A program made the translations under genes and the position numbers. 64,000 bases of DNA from an uncultured Phocaeicola sp. (GTDB lineage Bacteria > Bacteroidota > Bacteroidia > Bacteroidales > Bacteroidaceae): positions 3,960 through 67,959 of the forward strand of contig CAOYQO010000018.1 of the NCBI GenBank assembly GCA_948566455.1, given 5' to 3'. Positions within the stretch are counted from its first letter, which is position 1. Each line of letters begins with the position of its first letter. Under the pieces are notes generated by a model. It ran no database searches, was not told where the DNA came from, and was given only the letters and a program-made list of their open reading frames with translations. Positions 1-8,949 of the stretch are shown one piece after another.

Positions 1-1001
1 GAGAAGAACAGGTCGAGTTTGGCAGCCTTTTCAGGATTAGCCTTTGCCCATTCTGATTTTGCAGCATATTTCTTAGCCATAATTTCCTTCAGTTCGGCAG
101 CACGCTTTGCGTACAGTTCCCTCACTTCGGGGAAGATTACGAATGGATTCGTCGGATCACCACCCAGGTTCTTGATGGTATTTACATAAGCGTCACCACC
201 CAGAGGAGCACCGTGAGTCGCACAGTTAGCTTCGTAGCTGCTACCATCTGCCTTGCGTGCACCCTTACCCATTACGGTATGACCGATAATCAGGGTCGGA
301 CGTTCGTTTTCTGCTTTCGCTTCGTTCAAAGCGCCACGGATAGCGTCGGGATCATTACCGTTGATCTTGATCACCTTCCAGCCCCAAGCTTCGTATTTCT
401 TGGCAGTATCTTCGATAGTTACGTCTTTGGTTTCAGTAGAAAGCTGGATGTCATTGGCATCATAGAACATGATGAGGTTATCCAGTCCCAGTGCACCTGC
501 GATACGGCCTGCACCCTGAGAAATTTCTTCCTGTACACCACCGTCCGAAATATAAGCGTAGATGGTTTGCTGCATCACTTCTTCGAAACGGGCTTTCATG
601 AATTTAGCTGCGATAGCTGCACCCACTGCGAAAGTATGACCTTGGCCGAGCGGGCCGGAAGTATTTTCAATACCACGCATGATGTCGCGTTCAGGGTGTC
701 CCGGAGTGGGGCTGTCCCATTGGCGGAATTCCTTCAGTTCATCCAGTGTGAATTTACCTGCCAATGCCAACTGAGAGTAGAGCATCGGTGACATGTGACC
801 CGGGTCCAGGAAGAAGCGGTCACGACCTTCCCATGCTGGATTTTCGGGATCATACACCAGAAACTCAGAGAAGAGTACGTTCACAAAATCGGCACCACCC
901 ATGGCACCGCCCGGGTGACCAGAATTAGCTTTCTCAACCATAGAAGCAGCGAGGATACGGATGTTATCCGCTGCACGGTTCATAAGTTTGTTGTCGTTCA
1001 T
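1..1001 (-). CDS. tkt: Transketolase, N-terminal part (cut by window edge)
   Basis: Thiamine-diphosphate enzyme that moves two-carbon units between sugar phosphates in the non-oxidative pentose phosphate pathway. About 333 residues from the start (MNDNKLMNRAADNIRILAA) are visible; the C-terminal half lies beyond base 1. Seen: the N-terminal SGHPGG motif, GPLGQGH, and the cofactor region ISDGGVQEE followed by FYDANDIQLS, all typical of transketolase. It is the last visible gene of the arabinose operon, and D-xylulose 5-phosphate, the product of AraD, is its substrate. A TAnnTTTG box sits in the 175-bp gap upstream, so it may also be transcribed on its own. The family call is secure; whether it is the only transketolase of the genome cannot be seen. 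Confidence 0.95.
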   Translation of the reverse strand, partial: MNDNKLMNRAADNIRILAASMVEKANSGHPGGAMGGADFVNVLFSEFLVYDPENPAWEGRDRFFLDPGHMSPMLYSQLALAGKFTLDELKEFRQWDSPTPGHPERDIMRGIENTSGPLGQGHTFAVGAAIAAKFMKARFEEVMQQTIYAYISDGGVQEEISQGAGRIAGALGLDNLIMFYDANDIQLSTETKDVTIEDTAKKYEAWGWKVIKINGNDPDAIRGALNEAKAENERPTLIIGHTVMGKGARKADGSSYEANCATHGAPLGGDAYVNTIKNLGGDPTNPFVIFPEVRELYAKRAAELKEIMAKKYAAKSEWAKANPEKAAKLDLFF

Positions 1002-1033
1002 ATTGATATTTATTTGATTTGAATACTATAATA

Positions 1034-1142
1034 AAGCAGGTTGAAGTGTCACTTGTTAATTTTAACAGCGACAAAGATAACTCTTTATGCGTAATTCGCA
1101 ACATAGAAAGAGCCTCTTTTTTTGCGGTACTTCCACCTGCTT
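1034..1142. repeat. Long-range inverted repeat around the tkt promoter
   Basis: AAGCAGGTTGAAGT (1034-1047) is matched in reverse complement at 13 of 14 positions by ACTTCCACCTGCTT (1129-1142). The arms enclose the tkt -7 box. Function unknown; it could fold in the transcript downstream of the GH51 gene. Confidence 0.45.
1072..1079 (-). promoter_or_regulatory. Candidate -7 box of a transketolase promoter
   Basis: Read on the minus strand the site is TATCTTTG, a perfect TAnnTTTG Bacteroides -7 element, about 70 bases upstream of the transketolase start. A weak TGTTG lies near the expected -33 position. It suggests that tkt can be transcribed independently of the arabinose operon. Confidence 0.5.
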
Positions 1143-1176
1143 CTTGTTTAAAATACAATAAGTCTTTTCGACTGAT

Positions 1177-2721
1177 TTACTGTAACTCTATAGTAACAAT
1201 AGACTTGGCTGGTAGTTTTATCTTCAGTACGCCTTTATTGATTTTTACCTCTTTGAACGGAGCTAATTTTATATTATTAGGGTTCTCAAAAGAGTTGTAA
1301 TCCGTCAGGTTGGCAGAAGTTAAGATTTCACCAACGGCTTTCTTAGCCTTTACATCCGGCAGGTTGATAGTAATTTCCTGTGCATTGTCGGCATCGATAT
1401 TAGACATTGAGATGTGAATCTTGCCGTCCTTGTCTTTAGAAGCTGTGGCACTTATCATAGGCACTTTGCGATTATCGCGTACATCCATGACTTCGCAGTT
1501 CAGGTCGAGTGGGAGGTAAGTGGCATCCTGGTGTACATTGTACATCTTGAATACATAATAAGTGGGAGTCAGCACCATATCTTTACCTTTGGTTAGGATC
1601 ATGGATTGCAATACATTTACTATCTGGGCAATATTTGCCATTTTCAGACGGTCGGTGTATTTGTGGAAGATGTCGAAACTAAGAGAGGCAACGAAAGCGT
1701 CACGCAATGTATTTTGCTGGTAAAGGTGTCCTGGGATAGTGCCGGGTTCTTCATCCCACCAGGTACCCCACTCATCGAGCATGAGGGCTACGTGCTTTTT
1801 AGGATCATATTCGTCCATGATGGCGCAGTGCTTTTTGATAACGTCTTCTATCTCACGGCATTTACCCATTGTCCAGTAATAATCGTCTTTGTCGAACTTA
1901 GTGGCTGCTCCCTTACTTCCGCTCCAGCCGGTTACGGTGTAATAATGGAGAGAGAGTCCGTTCATACGTCCACCTACGCGGTCCATCAGGACTTTAGTCC
2001 AGTTATAATCGTAATCGCTGGCACCACTGGCAATCTTAAATAGATGGTTGCCGTCGTAGTTGCGGCAGTAAGTGGAGTAGCGGCGATATAAATCAGCATA
2101 ATATTCAGGACGCATGCTTCCGCCGCAGCCCCAGCTTTCGTTACCTACACCGAGGTATTTCACTTTCCATGCTTTGTCACGACCGTTCTGGCGGCGAAGT
2201 CTTGCCATCGGAGAGTCTCCTTCGGAAGTCATGTATTCTACCCATTTTGCCAGTTCTTCTACAGTGCCACTACCCACGTTTCCACTGATATAAGGTTCAG
2301 TACCCAGCATTTCGCAGAGGTTGAGGAACTCATGTGTACCGAAACTGTTGTCTTCAATTGTGCCTCCCCAGTTATTGTTTACCATTTTGGGTCGGTTCTC
2401 TTTCGGACCGATACCGTCCATCCAGTGATATTCATCGGCAAAACAGCCACCCGGCCAACGAAGTACGGGAACCTGAAGTTCTTTCAGTGCATTGAATACA
2501 TCGGTACGATAACCTTTGATATTGGGGATATCCGAATTTTCTCCTACCCAAAGTCCACCATAGATGCAAGTACCGAGATGTTCGGCAAACTGGCCGTAGA
2601 TTTCTTTGGGAATAACTTGTGTGCCTTGGTCGGCATGAAGCGTGATCGTTGCACTCTTTTGTGCGGACAGCGATACGGATGCAGCTAAAAGAACGCTGCT
2701 GAATAATAGTTTGTTTCTCAT
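1177..2721 (-). CDS. GH51 alpha-L-arabinofuranosidase, secreted
   Basis: Retaining alpha-L-arabinofuranosidase of 514 residues, the short GH51 form without an N-terminal carbohydrate-binding domain. Residues 1-20 form a signal peptide ending in SLSA-Q, so it should be periplasmic. The (beta/alpha)8 domain shows the general acid in GVGNESWG (about E195) and the nucleophile in LMLDEWGTWW (about E317). GH51 enzymes release terminal arabinofuranose from arabinan side chains or arabino-oligosaccharides. It sits 31 bases downstream of the GH97 gene in the arabinose operon, so its product can feed the symporter and kinase encoded upstream. A second, longer GH51 lies at 35761-37743 under different control. 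Exact linkage preference cannot be read from sequence. Confidence 0.9.
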   Translation of the reverse strand: MRNKLLFSSVLLAASVSLSAQKSATITLHADQGTQVIPKEIYGQFAEHLGTCIYGGLWVGENSDIPNIKGYRTDVFNALKELQVPVLRWPGGCFADEYHWMDGIGPKENRPKMVNNNWGGTIEDNSFGTHEFLNLCEMLGTEPYISGNVGSGTVEELAKWVEYMTSEGDSPMARLRRQNGRDKAWKVKYLGVGNESWGCGGSMRPEYYADLYRRYSTYCRNYDGNHLFKIASGASDYDYNWTKVLMDRVGGRMNGLSLHYYTVTGWSGSKGAATKFDKDDYYWTMGKCREIEDVIKKHCAIMDEYDPKKHVALMLDEWGTWWDEEPGTIPGHLYQQNTLRDAFVASLSFDIFHKYTDRLKMANIAQIVNVLQSMILTKGKDMVLTPTYYVFKMYNVHQDATYLPLDLNCEVMDVRDNRKVPMISATASKDKDGKIHISMSNIDADNAQEITINLPDVKAKKAVGEILTSANLTDYNSFENPNNIKLAPFKEVKINKGVLKIKLPAKSIVTIELQ

Positions 2722-2752
2722 AATGGTTATTAGTTATATGATGTTCGTAATG

Positions 2753-4687
2753 TTATTTAGTATAAATCATGGCTCCACCCATCGGTTGCATTTCGATGGT
2801 AAGGATACCTTTTTTGTTGACGGCTCCTTGTGAAAGACCGGTAGTGCGGGCTTCGTTATCATGGATGATGGAAACTTGCTGATTCGTTAGCCACGGTAAA
2901 GATAAATTCAGTTTCATGGGTTGCTTAGTGGCATTGGTGGCGGCAATGTACCATTGATTACCGTATCGACGAGCTACAACGCAATATTTGCCGGGATAGC
3001 CGTCAATGAAGCGCGTTTCATCCCACACGGTAGGTACTTTCTTCATGAAATCGAGAATAAACTCCGGTTGCTCCGTCAGGTTATTGGGAGTGATGCCGAA
3101 GTGCTGGATACCTGACTGGTAGAGAACAGATGTAGCAATCTGGAAGGCATCGGTTGTTTTACGAAGTGTACCGCTGACTCCATCTTTGGAGAAATGTTTG
3201 TTGAAAAATACACCGCCGAAGTCCATAGCTGAAACTGCATTGCGGATGAAAGGGTACAATGTGCTTCGTTGAGCTTCTTTGTCGGCATGATATTGCCCGA
3301 ATACCAGATTCTCAGATACTAATGCCGCTTCACTGCTCATATGATTCGGATACATGCGTTCCCAGCCGCGCGGCAAGGTACAACCGTGGAATACAACAGC
3401 GATTCCATATTGGTTGGCATCGGTCAGTATGTCTTCGTAGAGTTTCATGGTGGTTTGTTTATCACCGCCAAAGAAATCTACCTTAATGCCTTTTACACCC
3501 AGGGTTTTCATCCAGGCCATTTCTTTCTGGCGGGCTGGTGCACTGTCTAAACGATGTTTTGGACCTTGCGGAGCGTCATTCCAGTTTCCGTTGGAGTTGT
3601 ACCAGAGAAGAACATCCACTCCCTTTGACTGGGCGTAGGCAATGAGCGAGGGCATATTCTCATAACCGATTTGTTTGTCCCATAACGCATCGATAAGGAT
3701 ATATTCGTATCCCATGGCAGCTGCAAGATCAATAAAAGTCTGCTGATCCTTATAATTACAACTGGCATCTTGCCAGAGTATCCAGCTCCAGGTAGAGCGA
3801 CCGGGTTGATAAACCTGTGTCGGTTCGTAGAGTGGGCGTACATTGTCGTAGGCAGAGGTCGTCTCAACAATTGGTTTCAGGGTCTCACCTACGGTAATGG
3901 TTTTCCAGGATGTCAGGGAGGGGATAGATGCTGCAATGGTTGCATCACCTACACCGCCATTCTCTGCTTTTTCCGGAAAAGCAATGGTGTACAAACCGTC
4001 TTGAGTTCCTTCGCTGAGCTTTGTTCCTGCATAATGGCTGCTTACACCAGTCTCGGAAACTAACACCCATCCATCATTACCTACATGAAAGAGAGCCGGG
4101 AATGTATAGCCCAGTTTGTAACGTGAAGGCGTACCAATAGCCTCATCTAGTGTATATTCTTCTTCATAGCTTGGCTTAGTACCCATCCATCCGTCTCCCG
4201 CAGGAGCTTGGGGAGTAATGAAAGTTGTGGTGTATGAAGGAAAGTCGAATCCGGTTGCTTCTTTCTCAATGATGCAGTGTGTATGCTTGGGAGAGGCAAC
4301 CCGATAGGCTTGTGCAATATCATTGTTGCTTACCCGGAAGATAACTTGTAAAGTATCCCCCTTTTCATTCAGATAGTTGCACACCAACTCATTGGCTTGA
4401 TAGTGTACACGGCTTACTTTTGCATGCGGCATTGTGTAAGTCTCATCAATCGTACGTACCTGATGTCCCAACTGTTTCAGTCCTGTGGAGAAATCTCCGA
4501 TGCTGGTTTTCAATCCCAGCGGAGAAGGCTCCAAGAATATTTTATTGTTATAATGAACGGAATAAACGGGACTTCCGTCCTTTAACTCCACATTTACTTT
4601 TAATGCACCGTCCGGTCCTTGCACTTCCTGTGCTGTTAGGGCACTTGAAATTGCCAGGAGGGCGGAGAGTAAAACAATCTTCTTCAT
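2753..4687 (-). CDS. GH97 glycoside hydrolase, retaining type (alpha-galactosidase or beta-L-arabinopyranosidase)
   Basis: Secreted enzyme of 644 residues with signal peptide (MKKIVLLSALLAISSALTAQ), N-terminal GH97 beta-sandwich, a (beta/alpha)8 barrel and a C-terminal all-beta domain. GH97 contains inverting alpha-glucosidases such as SusB and retaining alpha-galactosidases that use an Asp nucleophile. Here the strand GVKGIKVDFFGGDK (Asp about 404) fits the retaining subgroup. Because alpha-D-galactopyranose and beta-L-arabinopyranose have matching ring stereochemistry, and some Bacteroides GH97 enzymes act on beta-L-arabinopyranosides, its place between GH127 and GH51 makes an arabinopyranosidase role plausible. 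That is inference from context; family membership is secure. Confidence 0.85.
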   Translation of the reverse strand: MKKIVLLSALLAISSALTAQEVQGPDGALKVNVELKDGSPVYSVHYNNKIFLEPSPLGLKTSIGDFSTGLKQLGHQVRTIDETYTMPHAKVSRVHYQANELVCNYLNEKGDTLQVIFRVSNNDIAQAYRVASPKHTHCIIEKEATGFDFPSYTTTFITPQAPAGDGWMGTKPSYEEEYTLDEAIGTPSRYKLGYTFPALFHVGNDGWVLVSETGVSSHYAGTKLSEGTQDGLYTIAFPEKAENGGVGDATIAASIPSLTSWKTITVGETLKPIVETTSAYDNVRPLYEPTQVYQPGRSTWSWILWQDASCNYKDQQTFIDLAAAMGYEYILIDALWDKQIGYENMPSLIAYAQSKGVDVLLWYNSNGNWNDAPQGPKHRLDSAPARQKEMAWMKTLGVKGIKVDFFGGDKQTTMKLYEDILTDANQYGIAVVFHGCTLPRGWERMYPNHMSSEAALVSENLVFGQYHADKEAQRSTLYPFIRNAVSAMDFGGVFFNKHFSKDGVSGTLRKTTDAFQIATSVLYQSGIQHFGITPNNLTEQPEFILDFMKKVPTVWDETRFIDGYPGKYCVVARRYGNQWYIAATNATKQPMKLNLSLPWLTNQQVSIIHDNEARTTGLSQGAVNKKGILTIEMQPMGGAMIYTK

Positions 4688-4726
4688 GTTCTTTTGCTTT
4701 ATGATATGTTTCTGACTGAGCTTATT

Positions 4727-7096
4727 TTATTTGAGTAAGCGGACTTCATAAATAGCAGGTGTCCACTCTGTTCCGTCGGGGCTGAAGCGTATCGGATAGC
4801 TGCCTGCACTTAACTTTTGGGGTAAAGAATAGCAGAGCGTTATAAAACCCTCTTTATCAGGTTTGCTGATCGTAGGACTAACGGTCAGTTTTTCATTGTT
4901 AAGAAGGATCGCTACCTTGTTATGATCCTCTTTCCGTACAGTGATCATAAGCTGGGCGGCTTCCTCTTTTACTTTGAGGTTATAGCTAAACCAACCTTTG
5001 GCACGCCGGAAGTGACGGTCTTTATTGATTCCAGTTTCTGCCTGTTCATATAGAATACCATGATCCGATTCAGGCTGTTGTTCCCCGGGGAAAATGAGAT
5101 CTACAGTCTGGTTGGCAAGTTCCATTGCTTTACGCTCGCTCAATGCCACTTCTTTGCGGATACTTTCTACTTCAGCTTCGGTTACCTGATGGAAATAAAC
5201 GGCATAACGGGAATCGTGAAGACGGAAGAAGGGAATCAATTTCAGCGCTTCTTTCTGTGCCGGATAGACACTACTGGTATAAGTAAATGCAACCAGGTCA
5301 TCGTTTATCCTGCGGAGTGATTGAGGCAGAGATGCGGCGGAACCTATCAGCATCGGTATTTCTTGCAAGGAAATCTGTTTGCCATGGGCAATGTGTCCGC
5401 CACGGCTGTCATCTGCATAAAGCCCGTCCATATTCTCTGTCCCTGTGGGGCTGGCAAGTACGATGGGACCATACATGAATGCATAGAAATTCTCCCGATC
5501 CGGTATTTGTTCCAAGGCAATCTGCATGGGCATATTTAGTGTGATTTCATCTCCGGCTTTCCATTTACGGTGGATGGTCAGGTACTCTCCCGGTTGGGCA
5601 TTCGTTTCCTGTACTTTACCATTGACGGATACGCTGGCTCCTTTAGCCCAGGAGGGGTAACGGAGTTTGATGCTGAATGCTTTCTTCTTGCTCTTTTCCA
5701 CGCGGAATCTGATTTGCTCTTCGTCGGGGAAACGGGTTTCCTGTACCAAGGTTATCTTTTTCTCTTTCCAGGTCAGACGGGAGGGGATGAAGAGGTTTAC
5801 ATACAGCGTATCCTTTGCATGGGCGTAAATAAACTCTCCGTATTTGGTGTGATTCTCCAATCCGGAACCGACGCAACACCACATGGATGTTTCCGGCTGC
5901 GAATAAACGCGGTAGTGTCCCGGACGCATAGGGGTGAAGTAAACAAATCCACCCTTTTCGGGCTGTTGCGAGGCAAGAATATGGTTATATAAGGCACGTT
6001 CGTAATAATCGGCAAAACGAATGTCGGGAGAAGTCTGGTAAAGCATCTTCGTTAGGCGAAGCATGTTGTAGGTATTGCAGGTCTCCGGACCTTGCACATC
6101 ATTGAGCATGGATGTGAAGTTGTCTGCCGGATGAAAGTGCTCACGTACACTGTTGCCGCCGATGCAGACGGAACGATGGTTTACCACGGTGTTCCAGAAG
6201 AAGCGGGCGGCGTGATCCCATTCGGAAGCATGATTCCAGTCTTTATCATCTTGTGCGAGGTCGGCGATACGCTTGTAGCCGATAACCTTTGGTATCTGTG
6301 TATTGGCATGCATGCCTGTCAGGCGATCTTCATCCTTCACAAGAGGGTCCAAAATCACTTTATGGGAGAAGCGGCGTGCCAGTTCCAGGTATTTCTTGTC
6401 ACCTGTGATTTCGGCAACATCAGCAAAAGTTTCGTTCAGTCCGCCGTGTTCGCTGCGGAGCATGTCTTGCATTTGCTGGTCGGTGAGTCCGGCGGTGATG
6501 TCTATCATCCAGTCGGTGAGGGCCACTAACATCTGGCGGGCAAGGTCGCTTCCGGCGTAGAGGTAAGCGTCGCGCAGTCCGGCATAAGTCTTGTGTATAT
6601 TGTATAGGGGCACCCATTTGCCGTTGAGGTCGAAACCTCCGGCACGGATATTCCCGGCTTTAATTTCTTTCCAAAGTTGCAGGCTTCCGGGAGTTCCTCC
6701 GATAAATCCGGTGCCTACGGCTTGCTGTGCACGATGTAGTTCGTTCAGCATATAGTTCAGCCGATTGTATATGGCAGTGTCTCCGGTAGCGGCATACATC
6801 ATGGAGAGTGCGGAAATGTAATGTCCGCCGATGTGTCCGTCCAGTCCGGTGTTTTCCCAGTTGGTATAACTTGGCGCTTTGGGCGTCAGTCCGGCTTCGC
6901 GCAGGAAAGGGGCGATCAGGCGGTCGGGTTCCATGGCCATGATGTAATGCAGGTCAGTCTGTTGAGCTTGCAGGAAGGGGCTTTCCAGCAGCTTAACGTC
7001 TTGCAAAGGGAAATAGGAAACTTCTTGTTGGGTTTGAGCTTTCCCGGTCAGGAGAAAACAAAAAAGGAACAGGTAAGTAATAAGGATTGATTTCAT
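4727..7096 (-). CDS. GH127 beta-L-arabinofuranosidase family protein
   Basis: Protein of 789 residues with an N-terminal signal peptide (ends near LLTGKAQT). The (alpha/alpha)6 barrel shows the GH127 zinc-thiolate site: GPETCNTYN gives Glu338 and Cys340, and SMWCCVGSG gives Cys407 and Cys408, the set used by characterised GH127 enzymes in which a zinc-bound cysteine is the nucleophile. The HGGLNE motif near 217-222 is also typical. A beta-rich tail follows, longer than in the bifidobacterial enzyme. It probably removes beta-linked L-arabinofuranose in the periplasm. A 252-base gap with unusual repeats separates it from the kinase gene upstream, unlike the tight spacing elsewhere in the operon. 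Confidence 0.88.
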   Translation of the reverse strand: MKSILITYLFLFCFLLTGKAQTQQEVSYFPLQDVKLLESPFLQAQQTDLHYIMAMEPDRLIAPFLREAGLTPKAPSYTNWENTGLDGHIGGHYISALSMMYAATGDTAIYNRLNYMLNELHRAQQAVGTGFIGGTPGSLQLWKEIKAGNIRAGGFDLNGKWVPLYNIHKTYAGLRDAYLYAGSDLARQMLVALTDWMIDITAGLTDQQMQDMLRSEHGGLNETFADVAEITGDKKYLELARRFSHKVILDPLVKDEDRLTGMHANTQIPKVIGYKRIADLAQDDKDWNHASEWDHAARFFWNTVVNHRSVCIGGNSVREHFHPADNFTSMLNDVQGPETCNTYNMLRLTKMLYQTSPDIRFADYYERALYNHILASQQPEKGGFVYFTPMRPGHYRVYSQPETSMWCCVGSGLENHTKYGEFIYAHAKDTLYVNLFIPSRLTWKEKKITLVQETRFPDEEQIRFRVEKSKKKAFSIKLRYPSWAKGASVSVNGKVQETNAQPGEYLTIHRKWKAGDEITLNMPMQIALEQIPDRENFYAFMYGPIVLASPTGTENMDGLYADDSRGGHIAHGKQISLQEIPMLIGSAASLPQSLRRINDDLVAFTYTSSVYPAQKEALKLIPFFRLHDSRYAVYFHQVTEAEVESIRKEVALSERKAMELANQTVDLIFPGEQQPESDHGILYEQAETGINKDRHFRRAKGWFSYNLKVKEEAAQLMITVRKEDHNKVAILLNNEKLTVSPTISKPDKEGFITLCYSLPQKLSAGSYPIRFSPDGTEWTPAIYEVRLLK

Positions 7097-7133
7097 ATTA
7101 TATTATATTTGAGGTATAGGGATTATTTGCTTA

Positions 7134-7225
7134 CTGACGAAGGTGTTTCGTCAGAGCTGACGACGATGCTTCGTTAGGACGGGCAACGATGCCTTGCCTG
7201 AGCGGGCAACGGTGTTTTGCCTGAT
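7134..7225. repeat. Four tandem 23-bp imperfect repeats, each self-complementary
   Basis: Units lie at 7134-7156, 7157-7179, 7180-7202 and 7203-7225 with no extra bases between them. Unit 1 begins CTGACGAAGGTGTTTCGTCA and folds on itself (CTGACGAA with TTCGTCAG). Units 3 and 4 share GGGCAAC...TTGCCT arms. The series could form four small hairpins in the transcript between the kinase and GH127 genes. Confidence 0.7.
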
Positions 7226-7249
7226 TCAATGCATTGTCCGAGCTTGTAG

Positions 7250-7330
7250 AACGAATGTATGGGGAGTTGCTTCGGTGCCAACAGCACCCACGTGGCAGCC
7301 GAAGCTTCTCCCTCTATTATTACATTCGTT
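7250..7330. repeat. Large imperfect hairpin between kinase and GH127 genes
   Basis: Outer arms AACGAATGTA (7250-7259) and TACATTCGTT (7321-7330) are perfect reverse complements. Inside, GGGGAGTTGCTTCGGTGCC pairs imperfectly with GGCAGCCGAAGCTTCTCCC around a loop near 7280-7293. No T-run follows on the minus strand, so a simple terminator is unlikely. With the adjacent 23-bp repeats it fills the 252-base gap; an attenuator or mRNA-processing role is possible. Confidence 0.6.
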
Positions 7331-7348
7331 TATTCCTTGAAGCAGGAA

Positions 7349-8947
7349 TTACTTTTTGAATCTTACCGCCGCTTCTTCGATGGGCAGTGCTGCCTTGTAG
7401 TTTTCGATGTATGCGTTAAAGCCTGCTACATCTTCGGCTGTAGGCGCTATCTCAACACCTGCATCCCCTCCAAACACCTGTTCGTCCAGGAAAGCGTCAA
7501 GAGGCTGCTTCTTCTCGTTGTTCACAAGGAATGAGCCCAGCAATGCAATACCCCATGCACCACCTTCACCGGCCGTTTCCATTACGGAAATGGGTGAGTT
7601 CAGTGCTGCTGCAAGTACTCTCTGGCCCACATTTTTAGTCTTGAACAAACCTCCGTGTCCTGTGATTCTGTCAACTTTCACCTTTTCTTCTTTGAAAAGA
7701 ATGTCATTACCAATCTTGAGGACACCGACAGAAGCGTACAAGTGCGTCCGCATGAAGTTCGCAAGGCTGAACTTGTCATTGGCCGAACGTACAAACATCG
7801 GTCTTCCATCTGCAAATCCTGTTACAGGTTCGCCTGAAATGTAATTGAATGAAATGAGACCGCCACAATCCGCATTGCCTGTCAGGGCATGGTTGTAGAG
7901 TTTTCCATATATTTCGTTCATATCTACAGGTATACCCAGCAGTTCCTGGTATTCCTTGAACAGGTTGATCCATGCATTGAGGTCGGACGTACAGTTGTTG
8001 CAATGTACCATGGCTACGGGACTTCCATCGGGAGTAGTAACCATATCGATCATTTCGTAGGGCTTTGACAGATCTTTCTCCAATACAATCATGGAGAACG
8101 AAGAGGTACCTGCCGATACGTTTCCTGTACGCTGCTTCACGGCATTGGTTGCCACCATACCGGTACCGGCATCTCCTTCGGGCGGGCAAACCGGTATTTC
8201 GGCTTTCAAATGACCGGACACGTCGAGCATCTTAGCGCCTTCCGGTGTCAAAAAACCTGCATTTTCACCGGCCGGCAATGCTTTAGGAAGAATATCCAGC
8301 AACTTCCAGCCGTATCCCTTCGGAGCGATTAACTCGTCGAACTTAGCCACCATTTCAGCGGAGTAGTTCTTGGTAACCGGATCTATAGGGAGCATACCCG
8401 ATGCATCGCCGATGCCCAATACTTTTTGACCTGTTATCTGCCAATGGATAAAACCTGCAAGTGTTGTCAGATAATCGATATCTTTCACATGTTCTTCGTT
8501 GTCCAGAATAGCCTGATACAAGTGAGAAATGCTCCAACGCAGAGGAATATTATAAACGAACAGTTCTGATAAAGCAGCTGCAGCCGCACCCGTATTGGTG
8601 TTTCTCCAAGTACGGAAGGGTACGAGAATCTCTTCTTTATCATTGAATGCCATATAGCCATGCATCATGGCGCTGACACCGATTGCTGACAAAGCTTCTA
8701 TCTCTATGTCATACAGGCTCTTCACGTTTGAACGAAGGTCGGCGTAACAATCTTGCAGTCCATACCAGATGGCCTCAACGCTATATGTCCAAAGTCCGTC
8801 CACCAACTGGTTCTCCCAGGTGTGACTTCCTTGAGCGATGGGCTTGTTTTCCTGGTCAATCAAAACAGCCTTGATTCGAGTGGAACCGAATTCTATGCCA
8901 AGAATGGCCTTGCCTGCTTCGATGGTTGATTTTGCGTCTAGTTTCAT
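7349..8947 (-). CDS. araB: FGGY-family carbohydrate kinase, probable L-ribulokinase
   Basis: ATP-dependent sugar kinase of 532 residues, phosphorylating L-ribulose to L-ribulose 5-phosphate in the cytoplasm. The N-terminal FGGY motif GIEFGSTRIKAVLID binds phosphate, and GNVSAGTSSF and TGHGGLFKT lie at the expected places of the second actin-like domain. Taken alone it could be called a xylulokinase; the position between araA and arabinosidase genes decides for ribulokinase. It is not a close match to the classical E. coli AraB layout. I chose the ATG at 8947 (MKLDAKST), which overlaps the araA stop by a few bases and suggests translational coupling; a TTG nine bases earlier is less likely. 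Confidence 0.85.
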   Translation of the reverse strand: MKLDAKSTIEAGKAILGIEFGSTRIKAVLIDQENKPIAQGSHTWENQLVDGLWTYSVEAIWYGLQDCYADLRSNVKSLYDIEIEALSAIGVSAMMHGYMAFNDKEEILVPFRTWRNTNTGAAAAALSELFVYNIPLRWSISHLYQAILDNEEHVKDIDYLTTLAGFIHWQITGQKVLGIGDASGMLPIDPVTKNYSAEMVAKFDELIAPKGYGWKLLDILPKALPAGENAGFLTPEGAKMLDVSGHLKAEIPVCPPEGDAGTGMVATNAVKQRTGNVSAGTSSFSMIVLEKDLSKPYEMIDMVTTPDGSPVAMVHCNNCTSDLNAWINLFKEYQELLGIPVDMNEIYGKLYNHALTGNADCGGLISFNYISGEPVTGFADGRPMFVRSANDKFSLANFMRTHLYASVGVLKIGNDILFKEEKVKVDRITGHGGLFKTKNVGQRVLAAALNSPISVMETAGEGGAWGIALLGSFLVNNEKKQPLDAFLDEQVFGGDAGVEIAPTAEDVAGFNAYIENYKAALPIEEAAVRFKK

Positions 8948-8949
8948 AA

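Noticed and set aside
213..1022. Plus-strand open frames over the transketolase gene
   Set aside because: The minus-strand reading gives an unmistakable transketolase; the plus-strand frames have no motifs.
7134..7225. CRISPR-like array
   Set aside because: Units of 23 bp are contiguous without spacers and no cas gene is nearby.
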